From: Symsagittifera roscoffensis | Lineage: Eukaryota > Xenacoelomorpha > Acoela > Convolutidae | Assembly (NCBI RefSeq): GCF_963678635.1 | Contig: NC_087063.1 | Location: 24,682,701 to 24,746,700 of the forward strand | Length of the DNA: 64,000 nucleotides | Direction of reading: 5' to 3' | Shown here: one piece after another, positions 25,403 to 40,602 of the stretch | How positions within the stretch are numbered: the first letter of the stretch is position 1 | Layout of the letters: every line of letters begins with the position of its first letter | The notes under the pieces: model-generated | Databases searched by the model: none | Seen by the model: the letters and a program-made list of their open reading frames with translations, nothing else | Told to the model about the DNA's origin: nothing | Position numbers and translations under genes: made by a program

Positions 25403-26776
25403 TTATATCGAAAAAAGGTCTCTGAGGAAGGAAAATAAATTTACATCCCCTCGGAGTTTAGCCGTGCGATCAAGTTGTAACTTTGCTTGAGGGCTGGGGA
25501 CATGTTCACCTACTAGCGCAAATACCATTTTTTCTATTATAAGTTTTGTTCCCAAGTTATTTGTATTTTTCTGTTTATATCGAAAATAGGTCTCTGAGGA
25601 AGGAAAAAAATTTACATCCCCTTGGAGTTTAGCGGTGCGATCAATTTGTAACTTTGCTTGAGGGCTGGGGACATGTTCACCTACTAGCGCAAACACCATT
25701 TTTTCTATTATAAGTTTTGTTCCCAAGTTATTTGTATTTTTGTGTTTATATCGAAAATAGGTCTCTGTGGAAGGAAAATAAATTTACATCCCCTTGGAGT
25801 TTAGCCGTGCGATCAAGTTGTAACTTTGCTTGAGGACTGGGGACATGTTCACCTACTAGCGCAAATACCATTTTTTCTATTATAAGTTTTGTTCCCAAGT
25901 TATTTGTATTTTTGTGTTTATATCGAAAATAGGTCTCTGAGGAAGGAAAATAAATTTACATTCCCTTGGAGTTTAGCGGTGCGCTCAATTTGTAACTTTG
26001 CTTGAGGGCTGGGGACATGGTCACCTACTAGCGCAAATACCATTTTTTCTATTATAAGTTTTGTTCCCGAGTTATTTGTATTTTTGTGCTTATAACGAAA
26101 ATAGGTCTCTGAGGAAGGAAAATAAAATTACATCCCCTTTGAGTTTAGCGGCGCGATCAATTTGTAACTTTGCTTGAGGGCTGGCGACAGGTTCACCTAC
26201 TAGCGCAAATACCATTTTTTCTATTATAAGTTTTGTTCCCAAGTTATTTGTATTTTTCTGTTTATATCGAAAATAGGTCTCTGAGGAAGGAAAAAAATTT
26301 ACATCCCCTTGGAGTTTAGCGGTGCGATCAATTTGTAACTTTGCTTGAGGGCTGGGGACATGTTCACCTACTAGCGCAAACACCATTTTTTCTATTATAA
26401 GTTTTGTTCCCAAGTTATTTGTATTTTTGTGTTTATATCGAAAATAGGTCTCTGTGGAAGGAAAATAAATTTACATCCCCTTGGAGTTTAGCCGTGCGAT
26501 CAAGTTGTAACTTTGCTTGAGGACTGGGGACATGTTCACCTACTAGCGCAAATACCATTTTTTCTATTATAAGTTTTGTTCCCAAGTTATTTGTATTTTT
26601 GTGTTTATATCGAAAATAAGGTCTCTGAGGAAGGAAAATAAATTTACATTCCCTTGGAGTTTAGCGGTGCGATCAATTTGTAACTTTGCTTGAGGGCTGG
26701 GGACATGGTCACCTACTAGCGCAAATACCATTTTTTCTATTATAAGTTTTGTTCCCGAGTTATTTGTATTTTTGTG
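25403..26776. repeat. Higher-order duplication in the satellite, 687-bp (4-monomer) period
   Basis: Blocks starting at 25403 and 26090 share the variant GTATTTTTCTGTTTATATCG and the monomer order. Related series continue to about 29.7 kb. Confidence 0.7.
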
Positions 26777-29700
26777 CTTATATCGAAAATAGGTCTCTGA
26801 GGAAGGAAAATAAAATTACATCCCCTTGGAGTTTAGCGGCGCGATCAATTTGTAACTTTGCTTGAGGGCTGGCGACAGGTTCGCCTACTAGCGCAAATAC
26901 CATTTTTTCTATTATAAGTTTTGTTCCCAATTTATTTGTTTTTGTGTTTATATCGAAAATAGGTCTCTGAGGAAGGAAAAAAAATTTACATCCCCTTGGA
27001 GTTTAGCGGTGCGATCAAGTTGTAACTTTGCTTGAGGGCTGGGGACATGTTCACCTACTAGCGCAAATACCAATTTTTCTATTATAAATTTTGTTCCCAA
27101 GTTATTTGTATTTTGTTGTTTGTATCGAAAATAGGTCTATGAGGAAGGAAAATAAATTTACATCCCCTTGGAGTTTAGCCGTGCGATCAAGTTGTAACTT
27201 TGCTTGAGGGCTGGGGACATGTTCACCTACTAATGCAAATACCATTTTTTCTATTATAAGTTTTGTTCCCAAGTTATTCGTTTTTGTGTTTATATCGAAA
27301 AAAGGTCTCTGAGGAAGGAAAATAAATTTACATCCCCTCGGAATTTAGCCGTGCGATCAAGTTGTAACTTTGCTTGAGGGCTGGGGACATGTTCACCTAC
27401 TAGCGCAAATACCATTTTTTCTATTATAAGTTTTGTTTCCAAGTTATTTGTATTTTTCTGTTTATATCGAAAATAGGTCTCTGAGGAAGGAAAAAAAATT
27501 TACATCCCCTTGGAGTTTAGCGGTGCGATCAATTTGTAACTTTGCTTGAGGGCTGGGGACATGTTCACCTACTAGCGCAAACACCATTTTTTCTATTATA
27601 AGTTTTGTTCCCAAGTTATTTGTATTTTTGTGTTTATATCGAAAATAGGTCTATGAGGAAGGAAAATAAATTTAGATCCCCTTGGAGTTTAGCCGTGCGA
27701 TCAAGTTGTAACTTTGCTTGAGGGCTGGGGACATGTTCACCTACTAATGCAAATACCATTTTTTCTCTTATAAGTTTTGTTCCCAAGTTATTCGTTTTTG
27801 TGTTTATATCGAAAATAGCTCTCTGAGGAAGGAAAACAAATTTACATCCCCTTGGAGTTTAGCCGTGCGATCAAGTTGTAACTTTGCTTGAGGGCTGGGG
27901 AAATGTTCACCTACTAGCGCAAATACCATTTTTTCTATTATAAGTTTTGTTCCCAAGTTATTTGTATTTTTCTGTTTATATCCAAAATAGGTCTCTGAGG
28001 AAGGAAAAAAAATTTACATCCCCTTGGAGTTTAGCGGTGCGATCAATTTGTAACTTTGCTTGAGGGCTGGGGAAATGTTCACCTACTAGCGCAAACATCA
28101 TTTTTTCTATTATAAGTTTTGTTCCCAAGTTATTTGTATTTTTGTGTTTATATCTAAAATAGGTCTCTGTGGAAGGAAAATAAATTTACATCCCCTTGGA
28201 TTTTAGCCGTGCGATCAAGTTGTATTTTTGCTTGAGGACTGGGGACATGTTCACCTACTAGCGCAAATACCATTTTTTCTATTATAAGTTTTGTTCCCAA
28301 GTTATTTGTATTTTTGTGTTTATATCGAAAATAGGTCTCTGAGGAAGAAAAATAAATTTACATTCCCTTGGAGTTTAGCGGTGCGATCAATTTGTAATTT
28401 TGCTTGAGAGCTGGGGACATGGTCACCTACTAGCGCAAATACCATTTTTTCTATTATAAGTTTTGTTCCCAAGTTATTTGTATTTTTGTGCTTATATCGA
28501 AAATAGGTCTCTGAGGAAGAAAAATAAAATTACATCCCCTTGGAGTTTAGCGGCGCGATCAATTTGTAACTTTGCTTGAGGGCTGATGACAGGTTCACCT
28601 ACTAGCGCAAATACCATTTTTTCTATTATAAGTTTTGTTCCCAAATTATTTGTTTTTGTGTTTATATCGAAAATAGGTCTCTGAGGAAGGGAAAAAAATT
28701 TACATCCCCTTGGAGTTTAGCGGTGCGATCAAGTTGTAACTTTGCTTGAGGGCTGGGGACATGTTCACCTACTAGCGCAAATACCATTTTTTCTATTATA
28801 AATTTTGTTCCCAAGTTATTTGTATTTTTGTGTTTATATCGAAAATAGGTCTATGAGGAAGGAAAATAAATTTACATCCGCTTGGAGTTTAGCGGTGCGA
28901 TCAATTTGTAACTTTGCTTGAGGGCTGGGGACATGTTCACCTACTAATGCAAATACCATTTTTTCTATTATAAGTTTTGTTCCCAAGTTATTCGTTTTTG
29001 TGTTTATATCGAAATTAGGTCTCTGAGGAAGGGAAAAAAATTTACATCCCCTTGGAGTTTAGCGGTGCGATCAAGTTGTAACTTTGCTTGAGGGCTGGGG
29101 ACATTTTCACCTACTAGCGCAAATACCATTTTTTCTATTATAAATTTTGTTCCCAAGTTATTTGTATTTTTGTGTTTATATCGAAAATAGGTCTATGAGG
29201 AAGGAAAATAAATTTACATCCGCTTGGAGTTTAGCGGTGCGATCAATTTGTAACTTTGCTTGAGGGCTGGGGACATGTTCACCTACTAATGCAAATACAA
29301 TTTTTTCTATTATAAGTTTTGTTCCCAAGTTATTCGTTTTTGTGTTTATATCGTAAATAGGTCTCTGAGGAAGGAAAATAAATTTACATCCCCTTGGAGT
29401 TTAGCCGTGCGATCAAGTTGTAACTTTGCTTGAGGGCTGGGGACATGTTCACCTACTAGCGCAAATACCATTTTTTCTATTATAAGTTTTGTTCCCAAGT
29501 TATTTGTATTTTTCTGTTTATATCGAAAATAGGTCTCTGAGGAAGGAAAAAAAATTTACATCCCCTTGGAGTTTAGCGGTGCGATCAATTTGTAACTTTG
29601 CTTGAGGGCTGGGGACATGTTCACCTACTAGCGCAAACACCATTTTTTCTATAATAAGTTTTGTTCCCAAGTTATTTGTATTTTTGTGTTTTTATCGAAA

Positions 29701-30689
29701 ATAGGTCTCTGGGGAAGGAAAATAAATTTACATCCCCTTGGAGTTCAGCCGTGCGATCAAGTTGTAACTTTGCTTGAGGGCTGGGGACATGTTCACCTAC
29801 TAGCGCAAATACCATTTTTTCTATTATAAGTTTTGTTCCCAAGTTATTTGTATTTTTGTGTTTATATCGAAAATAGGTCTCTGAGGAAGTAAAATAAATT
29901 TACATCACCTTGGAGTTTAGAGGTGCGATCATTTTGTAACTTTGCTTGAGGGCTGAGGACATGTTCACCTACTAGCGCAAACACCATTTTTTCTATTATA
30001 AGTTTTGTTCCCAAGTTATTTTATTTGTTTTTGTGTTTATATCGAAAATAGATCTCTGAGGAAGGAAAACAAATTTACATCCCCTTGGAGTTTAGCAGTG
30101 CGATCAAGTTGTAACTTTGCTTGAGGGCTGGGGACATGTTCACCTATTAGCGCAAATACCATTTTTTCTATTATAAGTTTTGTTCCCAAGTGATTTGTAT
30201 TTTTGTGTTTATATCGAAAATAGGTCTCTGAGGAAGGAAAATAAATTTACATCCGCTTGGAGTTTAGCCGTGCGATCAAGTTGTAACTTTGCTTGAGGGC
30301 TGGGGACATGTTCACCTACTAGCGCAAATACCATTTTTTCTATTATAAGTTTTGTTCCCAAGTTATTTGTATTTTTGTGTTTATATCGAAAATAGGTCTC
30401 TGAGGAAGTAAAATAAAATTACATCACCTTGGAGTTTAGAGGTGCGATCATTTTGTAACTTTGCTTGAGGGCTGAGGACATGTTCACCTACTAGCGCAAA
30501 CACCATTTTTTCTATTATAAGTTTTGTTCCCAAGTTATTTATTTTTGTGTTTATATCGAAAATAGTTCTCTGAGGAAGGAAAACAAATTTACATCCCCTT
30601 GGAGTTTAGCAGTGCGATCAAGTTGTAACTTTGCTTGAGGGCTGGGGACATGTTCACCTACTAGCGCAAATACCATTTTTTCTATTATA

Positions 30690-32870
30690 AGTTTTGTTCC
30701 CAAGTGATTTGTATTTTTGTGTTTATATCGAAAATAGGTCTCTGAGGAAGGAAAATAAATTTATATCCCCTTGGAGTTTAGCGGTGCGATCAAGTTGTAA
30801 CTTTGCTTGAGGGCTGGGGACATGTTCACCTACTAGCGCAAATACCATTTTTTCTATTATAAGTTTTGTTCCCAAAATATTTGTTTTTGTGTTTATATCG
30901 AAAATAGGTCTCTGAGGAAGGAAAATAAATTTACATCCCCTTGGAGTTTAGCCGTGCGATCAAGTTGTAATTTTGCTTGAGGGCTGGGGACATGTTCCCC
31001 TACTAGCGCAAATACCATTTTTTCTATTATAAATTTTGTTCCCAAATTATTTGTATTTTTGTGTTTACATCGAAAATAGGTCTCTGAGGAAGGAAAATAA
31101 ATTTACATCACCTTGGAATTTAGCCGTGCGATCAAGTTGTAACTTTGCTTTAGGACTGGGGACATGTCCACCTACTAGCGCAAACACCATTTTTTCTATT
31201 ATAAGTTTTGTTCCCAAGTTATTTTATTTGTTTTTGTGTTTATATCGAAAATAGATCTCTGAGGAAGGAAAACAAATTTACATCCCCTTGGAGTTTAGCA
31301 GTGCGATCAAGTTGTAACTTTGCTTGAGGGCTGGGGACATGTTCACCTATTAGCGCAAATACCATTTTTTCTATTATAAGTTTTGTTCCCAAGTGATTTG
31401 TATTTTTGTGTTTATATCGAAAATAGGTCTCTGAGGAAGGAAAATAAATTTACATCCGCTTGGAGTTTAGCCGTGCGATCAAGTTGTAACTTTGCTTGAG
31501 GGCTGGGGACATGTTCACCTACTAGCGCAAATACCATTTTTTCTATTATAAGTTTTGTTCCCAAGTTATTTGTATTTTTGTGTTTATATCGAAAATAGGT
31601 CTCTGAGGAAGTAAAATAAAATTACATCACCTTGGAGTTTAGAGGTGCGATCATTTTGTAACTTTGCTTGAGGGCTGAGGACATGTTCACCTACTAGCGC
31701 AAACACCATTTTTTCTATTATAAGTTTTGTTCCCAAGTTATTTTTGTGTTTATATCGAAAATAGGTCTCTAAGGAAGGAAAACAAATTTACATCCCCTTG
31801 GAGTTTAGCAGTGCGATCAAGTTGTAACTTTGCTTGAGGGCTGGGGACATGTTCACCTACTAGCGCAAATACCATTTTTTCTATTATAAGTTTTGTTCCC
31901 AAGTGATTTGTATTTTTGTGTTTATATCGAAAATAGGTCTCTGAGGAAGGAAAATAAATTTACATCCGCTTGGAGTTTAGCCGTGCGATCAAGTTGTAAC
32001 TTTGCTTGAGGGCTGGGGACATGTTCACCTACTAGCGCAAATACCATTTTTTCTATTATAAGTTTTGTTCCCAAGTTATTTGTATTTTTGTGTTTATATC
32101 GAAAATAGGTCTCTGAGGAAGTAAAATAAAATTACATCACCTTGGAGTTTAGAGGTGCGATCATTTTGTAACTTTGCTTGAGGGCTGAGGACATGTTCAC
32201 CTACTAGCGCAAACACCATTTTTTCTATTATAAGTTTTGTTCCCAAGTTATTTTTGTGTTTATATCGAAAATAGGTCTCTAAGGAAGGAAAACAAATTAA
32301 CATCCCCTTGGAGTTTAGCAGTGCGATCAAGTTGTAACTTTGCTTGAGGGCTGGGGACATGTTCACCTACTAGCGCAAATACCATTTTTTCTATTATAAG
32401 TTTTGTTCCCAAGTGATTTGTATTTTTGTGTTTATATCGAAAATAGGTCTCTGAGGAAGGAAAATAAATTTATATCCCCTTGGAGTTTAGCGGTGCGATC
32501 AAGTTGTAACTTTGCTTGAGGGCTGGGGACATGTTCACCTACTAGCGCAAATACCATTTTTTCTATTATAAGTTTTGTTCCCAAAATATTTGTTTTTGTG
32601 TTTATATCGAAAATAGGTCTCTGAGGAAGGAAAATAAATTTACATCCCCTTGGAGTTTAGCCGTGCGATCAAGTTGTAATTTTGCTTGAGGGCTGGGGAC
32701 ATGTTCCCCTACTAGCGCAAATACCATTTTTTCTATTATAAATTTTGTTCCCAAATTATTTGTATTTTTGTGTTTACATCGAAAATAGGTCTCTGAGGAA
32801 GGAAAATAAATTTACATCACCTTGGAATTTAGCCGTGCGATCAAGTTGTAACTTTGCTTTAGGACTGGGG
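30690..32870. repeat. Higher-order duplication in the satellite, 1709-bp (10-monomer) period
   Basis: CCCAAAATATTTGTTTTTG occurs at about 30871 and 32580, and the AAATTTTGTTCCCAAATTAT monomer at about 31030 and 32739. Smaller 3- and 7-monomer duplications lie between them. Confidence 0.7.
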
Positions 32871-35800
32871 ACATGTCCACCTACTAGCGCAAATACCATT
32901 TTTTCTATTATAAGTTTTGTTCCCAAGTTATTTGCTTTTATGTTTATATCGAAAATAGGTCTCTGAGGAAGGAAAATAAATTTACATCCCCTTGGAGTTT
33001 AGCCGTGCGATCAAGTTGTAATTTTGCTTGAGAGCTGGGGACATGTTCACCTACTAGCGCAAATACCATTTTTTCTATTATAAGTTTTGTTCCCAAGTTA
33101 TTTGTATTTTTGTGTTTATATCGAAAATAGGTCTCTGAGGAAGGAAAATAAATTTACATCCCCTTGGAATTTAGCCGTGCGATCAAGTTGTAATTTTGCT
33201 TTTTAGGACTGGGGACATGTCCACCTACTAGCGCAAATACCATTTTTTCTATTATAAGTTTTGTTCCCAAGTTATTTGTATTTTTGTGTGTATATCGAAA
33301 ATAGGTCTCTGAGGAAGGAAAATAAATTTACATTCCCTTGGGGTTTAGCGGTGCGATCAAGTTGTAACTTTGCTTGAGGGCTGGGGAGATGTTCACCTAC
33401 TAGCGCAAATACCATTTTTTCTATTATAAGTTTTGTTCCCAAGTTATTTGTTTTTGTGTTTATATCGAAAATAGGTCTCTGAGGAGGGAAAATAAATTTA
33501 CAAACCTTTGGAGTTTAGCCGTGCGATCAATTTGTAACTTTGCTTGAGGGCTGGGGACATGTTCACCTACTAGCGCAAATACCATTTTTTCTATTATAAG
33601 TTTTGTTCCCAAGTTATTTGTATTTTTGTGTTTATATCGAAAATAGGTCTCTGAGGAAGGAAAATAAAGTTACATCCCCTTGGAATTTAGCCTTGCGATC
33701 AAGTTGTAACTTTGCTTTAGGACTGGGGACATGTCCACCTACTAGCGCAAATACCATTTTTTCTATTATAAGTTTTGTTCCCAAGTTATTTGTATTTTTG
33801 TGTTTATATCTAAAATAGGTCTCTGAGGAAGGAAAATAAATTTACATCCCCTTGGAGTTTAGCGGTGTGATCAAGTTGTAACTTTGCTTGAGGGCTGGGG
33901 ACATGTTCACCTACTAGCGCAAATACCATTTTTTCTATTATAAGTTTTGTTCCCAAGTTATTTGTGTTTTTGTGTTTATATCTAAAATAGGTCTCTGAGG
34001 AAGGAAAATAAATTTACATCCCCTTGGAGTTTAGCGGTGCGATCAAGTTGTAACTTTGCTTGAGGGCTGGGGACATGTTCATCTACTAGCGCAAATACCA
34101 TTTTTTCTTTTATAAGTTTTGTTCCCAAGTTATTTGTATTTTTGTGTTTATATCTAAAATAGGTCTCTGAGGAAGGAAAATAAATTTACATCCCCTTGGA
34201 GTTTAGCGGTGTGATCAAGTTGTAACTTTGCTTGAGGGCTGGGGACATGTTCACCTACTAGCGCAAATACCATTTTTTCTATTATAAGTTTTGTTCCCAA
34301 GTTATTTGTATTTTTGTGTTTATATCGAAAATAGGTCTCTGAGGAAGGGAAAAAAAGACATCCCCTTGGAGTTTAGCGGTGCGATCAATTTGTAACTTTG
34401 CTTGATGGCTGGGGACATGTTCACCTACTAGCGCAAATACCATTTTTTCTATTATAAGTTTTGTTCCCAAGTTATTCGTTTTTGTGTTTATATCGAAAAT
34501 AGGTCTCTGAGGAAGGAAAATAATTTTACATCCCCTTGAAGTTTAGCCGTGCGATCAAGTTGTAACTTTGCTTGAGGGCTGGGGACATGTTCACCTACTA
34601 GGGCAAATACCATTTTTCTATTATAAATTTTGTTCCCAAAATATTTGTATTTTTGTGTTTAAATCGAAAATAGGTCTCTGAGGGAGGAAAATAAATTTAC
34701 ATCCCCTTGGAGTTTAGCGGTGCAATCAATTTGTAACTTTGCTTGAGGGCTGGGGACATGTTCATCTACTAGCGCAAATACCATTTTTTCTATTATAAGT
34801 TTTGTTCCCAAATTACTTGTTTTTGTGTTTATATCGAAAATAGGTCTCTGAGGAAGGAAAATAAATTTACATCCCCTTGGAGTTTAGCGGTGCGATCAAG
34901 TTGTAACTTTGCTTGAGGGCTGGGGACATGTTCATCTACTAGCGCAAATACCATTTTTTCTTTTATAAGTTTTGTTCCCAAGTTATTTGTATTTTGTGTT
35001 TATATCGAAAATAGGTCTCTGAGGAAGGAAAATAAATTTACATCCCCTTGGAGTTTAGCGGTTCGATCAATTTGTAACTTTGCTTAAGGGCTGGGGACAT
35101 GTTCACCTACTAGCGCAAATACCATTTTTTTGTATTATAAGTTTTGTTCCCAAGTTACTTGTTTTTGTGTTTATATCAAAAATAGATCTCTGAGGAAGGA
35201 AAAAAAATACATCCCCTTGGAGTTTAGCGGTGCGATCAATTTGTAACTTTGCTTGAGGGCTGGGGACATGTTCACCTACTAGCGCAAATACCATTTTTTC
35301 TATTATAAGTTTTGTTTCCAAGTTATTCGTTTTTGTGTTTATATCAAAAATAGGTCTCTGAGGAAGGAAAATAATTTTACATCCCCTTGGAGTTTAGCCG
35401 TGCGATCAAGTTGTAACTTTGCTTGAGGGCTGGGGACATGTTCACCTACTAGGGCAAATACCATTTTTCTATTATAAATTTTGTTCCCAAGTTATTTGTA
35501 TTTTTGTGTTTGAATCGAAAATAGGTCTCTGAGGGAGGAAAATAAATTTACATCCCCTTGGAGTTTAGCGGTGCAATCAATTTGTAACTTTGCTTGAGGG
35601 CTGGGGACATGTTCACCTACTAGCGCAAATACCATTTTTTCTATTATAAGTTTTGTTCCCAAGTTACTTGTTTTTGTGTTTATATCGAGCATAGGTCTCT
35701 GAGGAAGGAAAATAAATTTACATCCCCTTGGAGTTTAGCGGTGCGATCAAGTTGTAACTTTGCTTGAGAGCTGGGGACATGTTCATCTACTAGCGCAAAT

Positions 35801-37874
35801 ACAATTTTTTCTTTAATAAGTTTTGTTCCCAAGTTATTTGTATTTTTGTGTTTATATCGAAAATAGGTCTCTGAGGAAGGAAAATAAATTTACATCCCCT
35901 TGGAGTTTAGCGGTTCGATCAATTTGTAACTTTGCTTGAGGGCTGGGGACATGTTCACCTACTAGCGCAAATACCATTTTTTCTATTATAAGTTTTGTTC
36001 CCAAGTTACTTGTTTTTGTGTTTATATCGAAAATAGGTCTCTGAGGAAGGAAAAAAAATACATCCCCTTGGAGTTTAGCGGTGCGATCAATTTGTAACTT
36101 TGCTTGAGGGCTGGGGACATGTTCACCTACTAGCGCAAATAGCATTTTTTCTATTATAAGTTTTGTTCCCAAGTTACTTGTTTTTGTGTTTATATCGAAA
36201 ATAGGTCTCTGAGGAAGGAAAATAAATTTACATCCCCTTGGAGTTTAGCGGTGCGATCAAGCTGTAACTTTGCTTGAGGTCTGGGGACATGTTCACCTAC
36301 TAGCGCAAATACCATTTTTTCTATTATAAGTTTTGTTCCCAAGTTATTTATATTTTTGTGTTTATATCGAAAATAGGTCTCTGAGGAAGGAAAATAAATT
36401 TACACCCCCTTGGAGTTTAGCGGTTCCATCGATTTGTAACTTTGCTTGAGGACTGGGGACATGTTCACCTACTAGCGCAATACAATTTTTTCTATTATAA
36501 GTTTTGTTCACAAGTTATTTGTTTTTTTGTTTATATCGAAAATAGGTCTCTGAGGAAGGAAAACAAATTTACATCCCCTTGGAGTTTAGCCGTGCGATCA
36601 AGTTGTAACTTTGCTTGAGGGCTGGCGACATGTTCATCTACTAGCGCAAATACCATTTTTTCTTTAATAAGTTTTGTTCCCAAGTTATTTGTATATTGTG
36701 TTTATATCGAAAATAGGTCTCTGAGGAAGGAAAACAAATTTACATCCCCTTGGAGTTTAGCGGTGCGATCAAGTTGTAACTTTGCTTGAGGGCTGGGGAC
36801 ATGTTCACCTACTAGCGCAAATACCATTTTTTCTATTATAAGTTTTGTTCCCAAGTTATTCGTTTTTGTGTTTATATCGAAAATAGGTCTCTGAGGAAGG
36901 AAAATAATTTTACATCCCCTTGGAGTTTAGCCGTGCGATCAAGTTGTAACTTTGCTTGAGGGCTGGGGACATGTTCACCTACTAGGGCAAATACCATTTT
37001 TCTATTATAAATTTTGTTCCCAAAAAATTTGTATTTTTGTGTTTAAATCGAAAATAGGTCTCTGAGGGAGGAAAATAAATTTACATCCCCTTAGAGTTTA
37101 GCGGTGCAATCAATTTGTAACTTTGCTTGAGGGCTGGGGACATGTTCACCTACTAGCGCAAGTACCATTTTTTCTATTATAAGTTTTGTTCCCAAATTAC
37201 TTGTTTTTGTGTTTATATCGAAAATAGGTCTCTGAGGAAGGAAAATAAATTTACATCCCCTTGGAGTTTAGCGGTGCGATCAAGTTGTAACTTTGCTTGA
37301 GGGCTGGGGACATGTTCATCTACTAGCGCAAATACCATTTTTTCTTTTATAAGTTTTGTTCCCAAGTTATTTGTATTTTGTGTTTATATCGAAAATAGGT
37401 CTCTGAGGAAGGAAAAAAAATTTACATCCCCTTGGAGTTTAGCGGTTCGATCAATTTGTAACTTTGCTTGAGGGCTGGGGACATGTTCACCTACTAGCGC
37501 AAATACCATTTTTTGTATTATAAGTTTTGTTCCCAAGTTACTTGTTTTTGTGTTTATATCAAAAATAGGTCTCTGAGGAAGGAAAAAAAATACATCCCCT
37601 TGGAGTTTAGCGGTGCGATCAATTTGTAACTTTGCTTGAGGGCTGGGGACATGTTCACCTACTAGCGCAAATACCATTTTTTCTATTATAAGTTTTGTTC
37701 CCAAGTTATTCGTTTTTGTGTTTATATCAAAAATAGGTCTCTGAGGAAGGAAAATAATTTTACATCCCCTTGGAGTTTAGCCGTGCGATCAAGTTGTAAC
37801 TTTGCTTGAGGGCTGGGGACATGTTCACCTACTAGGGCAAATACCATTTTTCTATTATAAATTTTGTTCCCAAG

Positions 37875-40602
37875 TTATTTGTATTTTTGTGTTTGAATCG
37901 AAAATAGGTCTCTGAGGGAGGATAATAAATTTACATCCCCTTGGAGTTTAGCGGTGCAATCAATTTGTAACTTTGCTTGAGGGCTGGGGACATGTTCACC
38001 TACTAGCGCAAATACCATTTTTTCTATTATAAGTTTTGTTCCCAAGTTACTTGTTTTTGTGTTTATATCGAGCATAGGTCTCTGAGGAAGGAAAATAAAT
38101 TTACATCCCCTTGGAGTTTAGCGGTGCGATCAAGTTGTAACTTTGCTTGAGGGCTGGGGACATGTTCATCTACTAGCGCAAATACCATTTTTTCTTTTAT
38201 AAGTTTTGTTCCCAAGTTATTTGTATTTTTGTGTTTCTATCGAAAATAGGTCTCTGAGGAAGGAAAATAAATTTACATCCCCTTGGAGTTTAGCGGTTCG
38301 ATCAATTTGTAACTTTGCTTGAGGGCTGGGGACATGTTCACCTACTAGCGCAAATACCATTTTTTCTATTATAAGTTTTGTTCCCAAGTTACTTGTTTTT
38401 GTGTTTATATCGAAAATAGGTCTCTGAGGAAGGAAAAAAAATACATCCCCTTGGAGTTTAGCGGTGCGATCAATTTGTAACTTTGCTTGAGGGCTGGGGA
38501 CATGTTCACCTACTAGCGCAAATAGCATTTTTTCTATTATAAGTTTTGTTCCCAAGTTACTTGTTTTTGTGTTTATATCGAAAATAGGTCTCTGAGGAAG
38601 GAAAATAAATTTACATCCCCTTGGAGTTTAGCGGTGCGATCAAGCTGTAACTTTGCTTGAGGGCTGGGGACATGTTCACCTACTAGCGCAAATACCATTT
38701 TTTCTATTATAAGTTTTGTTCCCAAGTTATTTATATTTTTGTGTTTATATCGAAAATAGGTCTCTGAGGAAGGAAAATAAATTTACACCCCCTTGGAGTT
38801 TAGCGGTTCCATCGATTTGTAACTTTGCTTGAGGACTGGGGACATGTTCACCTACTAGGGCAAATACCATTTTTCTATTATAAATTTTGTTCCCAAGTTA
38901 TTTGTATTTTTGTGTTTGAATCGAAAATAGGTCTCTGAGGGAGGATAATAAATTTACATCCCCTTGGAGTTTAGCGGTGCAATCAATTTGTAACTTTGCT
39001 TGAGGGCTGGGGACATGTTCACCTACTAGCGCAAATAGCATTTTTTCTATTATAAGTTTTGTTCCCAAGTTATTCGTTTTTGTGTTTATATCAAAAATAG
39101 GTCTCTGAGGAAGGAAAATAATTTTACATCCCCTTGGAGTTTAGCCGTGCGATCAAGTTGTAACTTTGCTTGAGGGCTGGGGACATGTTCACCTACTAGG
39201 GCAAATACCATTTTTCCATTATAAATTTTGTTCCCAAGTTATTTGTATTTTTGTGTTTGAATCGAAAATAGGTCTCTGAGGGAGGATAATAAATTTACAT
39301 CCCCTTGGAGTTTAGCGGTGCAATCAATTTGTAACTTTGCTTGAGGGCTGGGGACATGTTCACCTACTAGCGCAAATACCATTTTTTCTATTATAAGTTT
39401 TGTTCCCAAGTTACTTGTTTTTGTGTTTATATCGAGCATAGGTCTCTGAGGAAGGAAAATAAATTTACATCCCCTTGGAGTTTAGCGGTGCGATCAAGTT
39501 GTAACTTTGCTTGAGGGCTGGGGACATGTTCATCTACTAGCGCAAATACCATTTTTTCTTTTATAAGTTTTGTTCCCAAGTTATTTGTATTTTTGTGTTT
39601 CTATCGAAAATAGGTCTCTGAGGAAGGAAAATAAATTTACATCCCCTTGGAGTTTAGCGGTTCGATCAATTTGTAACTTTGCTTGAGGGCTGGGGACATG
39701 TTCACCTACTAGCGCAAATACCATTTTTTCTATTATAAGTTTTGTTCCCAAGTTACTTGTTTTTGTGTTTATATCGAAAATAGGTCTCTGAGGAAGGAAA
39801 AAAAATACATCCCCTTGGAGTTTAGCGGTGCGATCAATTTGTAACTTTGCTTGAGGGCTGGGGACATGTTCACCTACTAGCGCAAATAGCATTTTTTCTA
39901 TTATAAGTTTTGTTCCCAAGTTACTTGTTTTTGTGTTTATATCGAAAATAGGTCTCTGAGGAAGGAAAATAAATTTACATCCCCTTGGAGTTTAGCGGTG
40001 CGATCAAGCTGTAACTTTGCTTGAGGGCTGGGGACATGTTCACCTACTAGCGCAAATACCATTTTTTCTATTATAAGTTTTGTTCCCAAGTTATTTATAT
40101 TTTTGTGTTTATATCGAAAATAGGTCTCTGAGGAAGGAAAATAAATTTACACCCCCTTGGAGTTTAGCGGTTCCATCGATTTGTAACTTTGCTTGAGGAC
40201 TGGGGACATGTTCACTTACTAGCGCAATACCATTTTTTCTATTATAAGTTTTGTTCCCAAGTTATTTGTTTTTTTGTTTATATCGAAAATAGGTCTCTGA
40301 GGAAGGAAAACAAATTTACATCCCCTTGGAGTTTAGCCGTGCGATCAAGTTGTAACTTTGCTTGAGGGCTGGGGACATGTTCATCTACTAGCGCAAATAC
40401 CATTTTTTCTTTAATAAGTTTTGTTCCCAAGTTATTTGTATATTGTGTTTATATCGAAAATAGGTCTCTGAGGAAGGAAAACAAATTTACATCCCCTTGG
40501 AGTTTAGCGGTGCGATCAAGTTGTAACTTTGCTTGAGGGCTGGGGACATGTTCACCTACTAGCGCAAATACCATTTTTTCTATTACAAGTTTTGTTCCCA
40601 AG
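37875..40602. repeat. Higher-order duplication in the satellite, 1364-bp (8-monomer) period
   Basis: Blocks 37875-39238 and 39239-40602 are nearly identical, sharing GAGGGAGGATAATAAATTT, ATATCGAGCATAGG and GGTTCCATCGATTTG. An older related block begins near 35492. Confidence 0.8.

Noticed and set aside
9159..39919. Dozens of minus-strand frames of 60-170 codons encoding MGTKLIIEKMVFALVGEHV-type peptides
   Set aside because: They are by-products of a satellite whose period is near a multiple of three. Frames break whenever monomer length changes, and nothing suggests expression.
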